Of a stretch of DNA of 10,063 bases, positions 6,308 to 10,063 are shown piece after piece. The translations under genes and the position numbers were made by a program. Below the pieces are notes generated by a model. It was not told the origin of the DNA. It saw nothing but the letters and a program-made list of their open reading frames with translations, and searched no databases. Within the stretch, counting starts at the first letter, position 1; every line of letters begins with the position of its first letter. This DNA comes from Cyanobacteria bacterium UBA9579. GTDB lineage: Bacteria; Cyanobacteriota; Vampirovibrionia; Gastranaerophilales; UBA9579. Location: positions 7,209 to 17,271 of the forward strand of contig DNSU01000102.1 of NCBI GenBank assembly GCA_003499585.1, in the 5' to 3' direction.

Positions 6308-6898
6308 ATGACCGTAAGTAACATTTACAAATTACTGGACAAAATGGAAACAGTGATGTTAAAGGGTTTTCCACTACCAGCTGCATTAGTAATAGTAAAT
6401 CACGAAAAAATTATTGATACGTTAGATAAAATCAGAGCCTCTATCCCCGGGGAAATCCAGGAAGCTCACAATATTATCAAAAGACGTGATGATATTCATT
6501 TAGAAGCACAGAAAAAAGCTAATCAAATATTAACAGAAGCTAAAAATCAGGCTGAAACACTCTTATGCGAATCCGAACTTCTTAGAGCTGTTCAGGCTGA
6601 AGCAGATAGGATTCGTCAACAAGTCATTAATGACTGTGAAATCATGAAAAAACAGGCTTATGAAGATGTTGAGTCAATAAGAGCAAATGCTATAAATGAA
6701 GCTATTGCTGTTAGAGAAGGTGCTGATAAGTATGCAGAAACTGTTTTAACCAGTCTGGATAGAGATTTATCAGAATTACACGGAATAGTCAGAAATGGCC
6801 AAAAACACCTCTCTAAGATCAAAGCTGACTCAATTGCAGCAATGACATCACAAAAGACTAGATCTCAGTTTAGTTCTCAGTTAACAACTCAGAAATAG
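6308..6898 (+). CDS. coaD-linked coiled-coil protein (ATP-synthase-stalk-like)
   Basis: This 196-aa soluble protein is of the type annotated as ATPase or V-type ATP synthase subunit-like protein next to coaD in many Firmicutes. No nucleotide-binding motif is visible, so that label reflects only stalk-like coiled coil. The N-terminus (about 3-50) has the pattern IYKLLDKMETVMLKGFPLP, then VNHEKIIDTLDKIRASIPGEI, seen in those neighbours. Residues about 55-150 are a long charged, alanine-rich helix with heptad character (AQKKANQILTEAKNQAETLL, AVQAEADRIRQQV). The C-terminal 30 residues are Ser/Thr/Gln-rich. Similar short coiled coils exist in DivIVA-like division proteins, a less likely alternative. 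A GGTGAGG stretch upstream of the ATG serves as Shine-Dalgarno. It is likely cotranscribed with coaD. Function unknown. Confidence 0.8.
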   Translation: MTVSNIYKLLDKMETVMLKGFPLPAALVIVNHEKIIDTLDKIRASIPGEIQEAHNIIKRRDDIHLEAQKKANQILTEAKNQAETLLCESELLRAVQAEADRIRQQVINDCEIMKKQAYEDVESIRANAINEAIAVREGADKYAETVLTSLDRDLSELHGIVRNGQKHLSKIKADSIAAMTSQKTRSQFSSQLTTQK

Positions 6899-6910
6899 CT
6901 TCGTAATAGA

Positions 6911-6924
6911 TGACTTAAAAGTCA
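6911..6924. terminator. weak hairpin between convergent genes
   Basis: TGACT-TAAA-AGTCA forms a 5-bp stem with a 4-base loop between the coiled-coil gene stop (6898) and the stop of the minus-strand TPR-NHL gene (6925). It has no proper T-run on either strand, so it is only a weak candidate shared terminator. Confidence 0.25.
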
Positions 6925-7791
6925 CTAAATAACTTTAATTGTAACTATAGTATTGCTGCCTTGTTCAGAAATATAAAGCATGCCAGCTTGATCAAGGTAC
7001 AAATAATACGGTTTATTAACACCCTTAAGGATAACACTGGATTTTCCTTCGGGTGTTATTTTTATAATCTGATTTGCCAGATAGCTGGCGACATAAATGT
7101 TATTGGTAGAGTCAACTACAAGGCCAATTGGCCCGCTTATTAATGAACCCTTAGCTACAACATAACGTTTTCCATCAGGTGCAATTTTTATAACAGTATT
7201 AGCTGTATAATTTGCTACATATAAATTACCGTAACTGTCTTTAGCTATACCTGTAGGGCCTTGCAATTCCTTAAAGATAGATTTATCTTTAACACTAATA
7301 TTACTTAAATCAACAGGCCTTGTATTAATTAGTGCTTGTTTTTTCTTGTTATATTCCTGCACAGCTTTCTTGTATAATTCCAGTGACTCCTGATATTTTG
7401 TGCTATTTGCAGGTATAAGTTTCAAATAACTTAATGACTTTTCATAATCCTTCTTTTGGTAATAAATAGAAGCAACTTTATAAACTACTTCTGCATCAGA
7501 AGGATTTTTTACAACCACAGCTTCATAATAACTCAATGCTTGATCTTGCTCTCCCATATATTCATATATTGAAGCTAAATTATAGTAGGCATCAATCATA
7601 GCAGGATCTATCACTATAGCTTTTTTAAACAAAACAATGGCTTCTTGAAAATTACCATGTTTGCTTACATCAATAGCATCATTATAAATTTGAACTGCTT
7701 GGGAATTGTAAGCAAAAGCAGTGCCTGAATATGAAAAAACAGCTACCAGCAATACTAATAGCAATCTTTTAATGCCTTTGACTAAACTCAT
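6925..7791 (-). CDS. Exported TPR-NHL repeat protein
   Basis: This 288-aa protein has a Sec signal peptide (KGIKR, hydrophobic core about 10-20, likely cut after TAFA at residue 27). It contains three TPR repeats (about 32-65, 66-99, 100-131), then a charged, Lys-rich helical linker (about 132-160). Three NHL-type beta-propeller blades follow (about 178-206, 220-248, 260-287), showing GP-x-G, D-x-x-x-N-x-YVA, N-x-x-IKI-x-P-x-GK. TPRs mediate protein contacts and NHL propellers bind proteins or other ligands. Three blades fall short of the usual six for a closed propeller. The end is at TAG with no sign of frameshift, so either it pairs with another protein or the fold is incomplete. An AGGA lies about 10 bp before ATG 7791. 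It is convergent with the coaD operon. Confidence 0.85.
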   Translation of the reverse strand: MSLVKGIKRLLLVLLVAVFSYSGTAFAYNSQAVQIYNDAIDVSKHGNFQEAIVLFKKAIVIDPAMIDAYYNLASIYEYMGEQDQALSYYEAVVVKNPSDAEVVYKVASIYYQKKDYEKSLSYLKLIPANSTKYQESLELYKKAVQEYNKKKQALINTRPVDLSNISVKDKSIFKELQGPTGIAKDSYGNLYVANYTANTVIKIAPDGKRYVVAKGSLISGPIGLVVDSTNNIYVASYLANQIIKITPEGKSSVILKGVNKPYYLYLDQAGMLYISEQGSNTIVTIKVI

Positions 7792-7964
7792 TGGAATGTC
7801 CTCATACTTTTAAACTCTATTCTATATTATTAGTATTATAAGATATTTTCGGACAGAAAAAATAACCCGAATAACCTACTTATTAAATATCCCGTTAGTT
7901 CATGTTTATACACACAGTAAAACCTGCATTAATAATTACTGCAGTGAGACATAATATTATTGAA

Positions 7965-8069
7965 TTAAATAAAGCTTTTAATATAATTAGCCAGTTCAAA
8001 AATCACTGCACCAAATGCCACTACAGCAAATGTTATTGCAGGAAATAAAATAAATAACACTTTATCCAT
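7965..8069 (-). CDS. 34-aa single-pass membrane peptide
   Basis: A short gene on the minus strand encodes 34 residues: MDKVLFILFPAITFAVVAFG (residues 1-20) then AVIFELANYIKSFI, ending in TAA. Residues 4-25 form one hydrophobic helix, with a polar, amphipathic end (Glu25, Asn28, Lys31). A good AAAGGTG lies about 9 bases before the ATG, and a promoter-like pair of boxes lies about 45 bases upstream. This is the size of the small subunits of respiratory or bioenergetic membrane complexes (CydX, KdpF, NdhQ/PetL types), but I cannot assign it to any. It sits alone in a 703-bp gap between the TPR-NHL gene and fixC, so its partner is not shown by context. Confidence 0.6.
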   Translation of the reverse strand: MDKVLFILFPAITFAVVAFGAVIFELANYIKSFI

Positions 8070-8114
8070 AACTAACACCTTTATTGATTTTATTAGATTA
8101 ATATCTTCATTTAA

Positions 8115-8143
8115 ATTTTATCCCAGAAGAAAATAAATAACAA
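8115..8143 (-). promoter_or_regulatory. candidate promoter for the 34-aa membrane peptide
   Basis: Read on the minus strand, TTGTTA (plus 8138-8143) and TAAAAT (plus 8115-8120) are separated by 17 bp. The peptide's ATG (8067-8069) lies 45 bp downstream of the -10 box. Matches to consensus are 4 of 6 and 5 of 6. Confidence 0.4.
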
Positions 8144-8410
8144 AACTGGATTATTTTCTAAGCAAAGTCTTTATATAACTTGTTTATGCTAAAAATAATA
8201 TATTTTAAATAATGAATCTATTAGTCAGAATTATAAAGACAGTATACAATTTTATTGAGCATAGAATTTCCATGATTACAAAAAGATAAAGTTATGTATA
8301 GAAAAATGCTATATAGATTCATACAAATCGCTTATCTGTATTATTATTTTAAATGGAATTATAAAAAGACAGGAAATAAAAGCTTTTAATTACATAAAGC
8401 AGATTGAGAG
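8144..8410. other. AT-rich non-coding stretch upstream of fixC
   Basis: This part of the 703-bp gap has no supported gene. It contains two nested perfect inverted repeats, GTCTTTATA/TATAAAGAC (8167-8175, 8232-8240) and ATGAATCTAT/ATAGATTCAT (8212-8221, 8313-8322). It also has a near direct repeat GAATTATAAAGACAG (8228-8242) and GAATTATAAAAAGACAG (8356-8372). In sequence this rich in A and T, repeats of this length are expected by chance. Confidence 0.4.
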
Positions 8411-8439
8411 TTGTTTAGGTTATATATTTTTTCTAAAAT
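8411..8439 (+). promoter_or_regulatory. candidate promoter for fixCX
   Basis: TTGTTT (8411-8416) and TAAAAT (8434-8439) are separated by 17 bp, and the -10 box lies 55 bp before the fixC start. The -35 match is modest (3 of 6). Confidence 0.35.
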
Positions 8440-8494
8440 AGAGCTACAAAAAATAAATAAAAAATAATAAAGTTGATATTGAAAGGAGAACAAT

Positions 8495-9808
8495 GTGGAG
8501 AGAGAAATTGTTGATGTCGTAGTGGTAGGTGCTGGCCCAGCTGGTATAGCAGCCGCAATCACTCTGGCTAAAGCAGGGAAAGAAGTAGTAGTACTTGAAA
8601 GAGGCGATTTTTCAGGTAGTAAAAATATGTTTGGCGGTGCAATCTACACACAGCCAACAGCTGAAATTTTTCCTGAATTCTGGAAGTCTGCACCTGTAGA
8701 AAGATATAACGTAGAGCATAGATTTGCTTTACTGGGCGATAATGATGGCACAGTTATAGGATATAGAAATCAGGAGCATGCTGAAGAGCCACACTATAAT
8801 AGCTTTACTGTCTTCAGGCCAAAATGGGACAGATGGTGTGCTGAACAGGCTGAAAAGGCTGGGGCGTTTATCGTTCCTCAGACTCTTGTTACAGAGTTAA
8901 TTAAAGAGGACGGTAAAATTGTTGGTGTAAAAACTGAACAAGAAGAATTCTATGCCAACATAGTAATAATTGGTGACGGCGTAAATTCACTATTAGCAAA
9001 AGAAGCCGGCTTACATCCTGAATTAAAACCGGAACATGTGGCAATTGGCGTTAAAGAAGTCATTCAACTGCCAAAAGAAAAAATCCAGGACAGATTTAAT
9101 CTAGAAGGCGATAGTGGAGTAATTTATACAATTATTGGTGGTCCTATGCAGAATATGCTCGGATTAGGTTTTGTATACACAAACCAGGATTCAGTAGTTG
9201 TTGGATTAGGCGCATCACTGGATGAACTTAAGCATAGACAATTAAAACCATATGAACTTCTCAACCAATTAAAACAACACCCTGTAATAAGACCATTAAT
9301 TGCAGGCGGTGAATTATTAGAATATTCTGCACATTTAATTCCTGAAGGCGGTTTTAACGCAATGCCTCCGCTTTATACTGATGGAGCAATGGTTGTTGGT
9401 GATGCTGCTATGTTAGTAAATAACGTACATTGGGAAGGAACCAACCTTGCAATGCTAAGTGGTAAATTTGCTGCAGAAGCTGCTATTGATGCACTTGAAA
9501 AAAATGATTTTACCGCAAATTCATTGTCTCTTTATAAGAAAAAGCTTGAAAATAGCTTTATAATGAAAGACCTTAAAAGTTATAAAGATGTAATGGGCTT
9601 TGCTGAAAAGAATTCTGATGCATTGATGGGTTATTACCCGCAAAAATTCAATGAATTCATGAATCAGTTCATTAGCGTTGATAGCATTCCTAAGCAGCAC
9701 AAATATAAATCATTCATTGGCCAAGCATTAAAAGACAGGTCAATACCAAAATTAGTAGCTGACGTTGTTAAATTTGCGAAACTCGGTGGAGGTGTAATAC
9801 TAAGATGA
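8495..9808 (+). CDS. fixC: FixC, electron-transferring flavoprotein-quinone oxidoreductase-like
   Basis: FixC is the FAD subunit of the FixABCX electron-bifurcating complex. FixAB (EtfBA-like) splits electrons from NADH, and FixCX passes the low-energy branch to quinone and the other to ferredoxin or flavodoxin. At 437 aa it has normal length. Residues 6-17 give the Rossmann signature with GAGPAG (12-17), and LERG at 34-37 has the ribose-binding Glu35. A conserved central segment reads FRPKWDRWCAEQAEKAGA (about 108-125), and the C-terminal FAD motif VVGDAAMLVNN is at about 302-312. FixC lacks the 4Fe-4S domain of full ETF-QO, which FixX supplies. The start is GTG at 8495 (AGGAG at 8484-8488); an ATG two bases earlier is in another frame and stops soon. 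The stop TGA overlaps the fixX ATG by 4 bp, so translation is coupled. Confidence 0.93.
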   Translation: MEREIVDVVVVGAGPAGIAAAITLAKAGKEVVVLERGDFSGSKNMFGGAIYTQPTAEIFPEFWKSAPVERYNVEHRFALLGDNDGTVIGYRNQEHAEEPHYNSFTVFRPKWDRWCAEQAEKAGAFIVPQTLVTELIKEDGKIVGVKTEQEEFYANIVIIGDGVNSLLAKEAGLHPELKPEHVAIGVKEVIQLPKEKIQDRFNLEGDSGVIYTIIGGPMQNMLGLGFVYTNQDSVVVGLGASLDELKHRQLKPYELLNQLKQHPVIRPLIAGGELLEYSAHLIPEGGFNAMPPLYTDGAMVVGDAAMLVNNVHWEGTNLAMLSGKFAAEAAIDALEKNDFTANSLSLYKKKLENSFIMKDLKSYKDVMGFAEKNSDALMGYYPQKFNEFMNQFISVDSIPKQHKYKSFIGQALKDRSIPKLVADVVKFAKLGGGVILR

Positions 9809-10063
9809 GCGAAACTAAAAAATTAATTTCAGAACATATAGATGACAAACTTTTTACAGTAAAATATAAACCTGCTGAATCTTCCCATTTACAGCCCAAT
9901 CAGGAAGATTGCGTTAAATGCCAGGATAAAGCCTGCACATTTGTATGTCCTGCAAATGTATATTCCTGGGATGAAGAACAGAATAAAACGCTGGTTGGTT
10001 TTGAGAACTGTTTAGAGTGTGGTGCATGTAGAATAGCATGCTCATTCCAAAGCCTTTCATGGA
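9805..10063 (+). CDS. fixX: FixX, ferredoxin-like partner of FixC (partial, runs off window)
   Basis: The gene starts at ATG 9805, overlapping the fixC stop (ATGA), and is cut by the right edge after 86 residues. FixX proteins are about 95-98 aa, so only about ten residues are missing. It carries two 4Fe-4S-type cysteine groups: CVKCQDKACTFVCP (CX2CX4CX3CP, residues 36-49) and CLECGACRIAC (CX2CX2CX3C, about 69-79). This dicluster-like arrangement, with the first group divergent from CX2CX2CX3CP, is characteristic of FixX and of the ferredoxin domain of ETF-QO. It is expected to accept electrons from FixC FAD and hand them to quinone. Fix/Etf A and B genes are not visible upstream; they would lie beyond the right edge or elsewhere. 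Confidence 0.9.
   Translation, partial: MSETKKLISEHIDDKLFTVKYKPAESSHLQPNQEDCVKCQDKACTFVCPANVYSWDEEQNKTLVGFENCLECGACRIACSFQSLSW

Noticed and set aside
7902..8048. Plus-strand frame of 48 codons with a Cys-rich tail (HCTKCHYSKCYC)
   Set aside because: It overlaps the 34-aa minus-strand gene antisense, has no ribosome binding site, and its cysteines arise from the reverse complement of hydrophobic codons.
8212..8287. Plus-strand frame of 25 codons beginning MNLLVRI
   Set aside because: No ribosome binding site and very short in AT-rich sequence.
8167..8322. Nested inverted repeats suggesting a structured RNA or recombination site
   Set aside because: Expected by chance in AT-rich DNA of this length, with large loops and no G/C-rich stem.
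8295..8390. Plus-strand frame of 31 codons (MYRKMLYRF...)
   Set aside because: No Shine-Dalgarno, composition follows the AT-rich background (Tyr, Lys, Phe) and nothing about it looks like a real protein.

Overview
The window is AT-rich bacterial chromosome with short intergenic gaps and ordinary housekeeping and accessory genes. There are signal-peptide proteins, a lipobox lipoprotein, an Flp-type pilin, a DUF2227 membrane protein, coaD followed by a coiled-coil gene, and an anaerobe-type fixCX pair. My best guess, from gene content and base composition only, is a non-photosynthetic relative of Cyanobacteria (Melainabacteria/Vampirovibrionia) or a similar anaerobic lineage. No 16S or other marker gene is present to settle it. 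I see no rRNA, tRNA, CRISPR array, insertion sequence or phage module.

Layout, left to right. (1) 2-142 is the 3' end of an unidentified gene. (2) 202-1221 is an FMN-dependent nitronate monooxygenase/FabK-like enzyme with its own sigma70-like promoter. (3) 1370-2764 is a tandem pair of divergent thymidylate-kinase-like genes. The first has an intact Walker A (GSGKST). The second has Arg in place of the Walker A Lys (GSGRST). The pair ends in a strong hairpin terminator that contains the stop codon of the second gene. (4) Convergent to it, 2810-3622 (-) encodes an exported beta-rich protein. (5) 3886-4083 is a single Flp-like pilin gene. (6) 4114-5493 (-) is a two-gene unit: a TPR lipoprotein, then a DUF2227 membrane protein. 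(7) 5799-6898 is coaD (TTG start) followed by a V/F-ATPase-stalk-like coiled-coil gene, a pairing also known in other bacteria. (8) 6925-7791 (-) is an exported TPR + NHL protein. (9) 7792-8494 is a 703-bp AT-rich gap holding a very small membrane-protein gene (34 aa, minus strand) with its own ribosome binding site and candidate promoter. (10) 8495-10063 is fixC, overlapped by 4 bp by fixX, which runs off the window.

Functionally the window mixes nucleotide and cofactor metabolism (Tmk pair, CoaD), flavin redox and electron bifurcation (nitronate monooxygenase, FixCX) and several cell-envelope proteins. The two points most worth following are the Tmk-like pair, whose second member looks catalytically altered, and the 34-codon membrane peptide gene. 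I did not find a clear multi-gene novel system. Both points are parts of known folds or small genes whose roles are undetermined.
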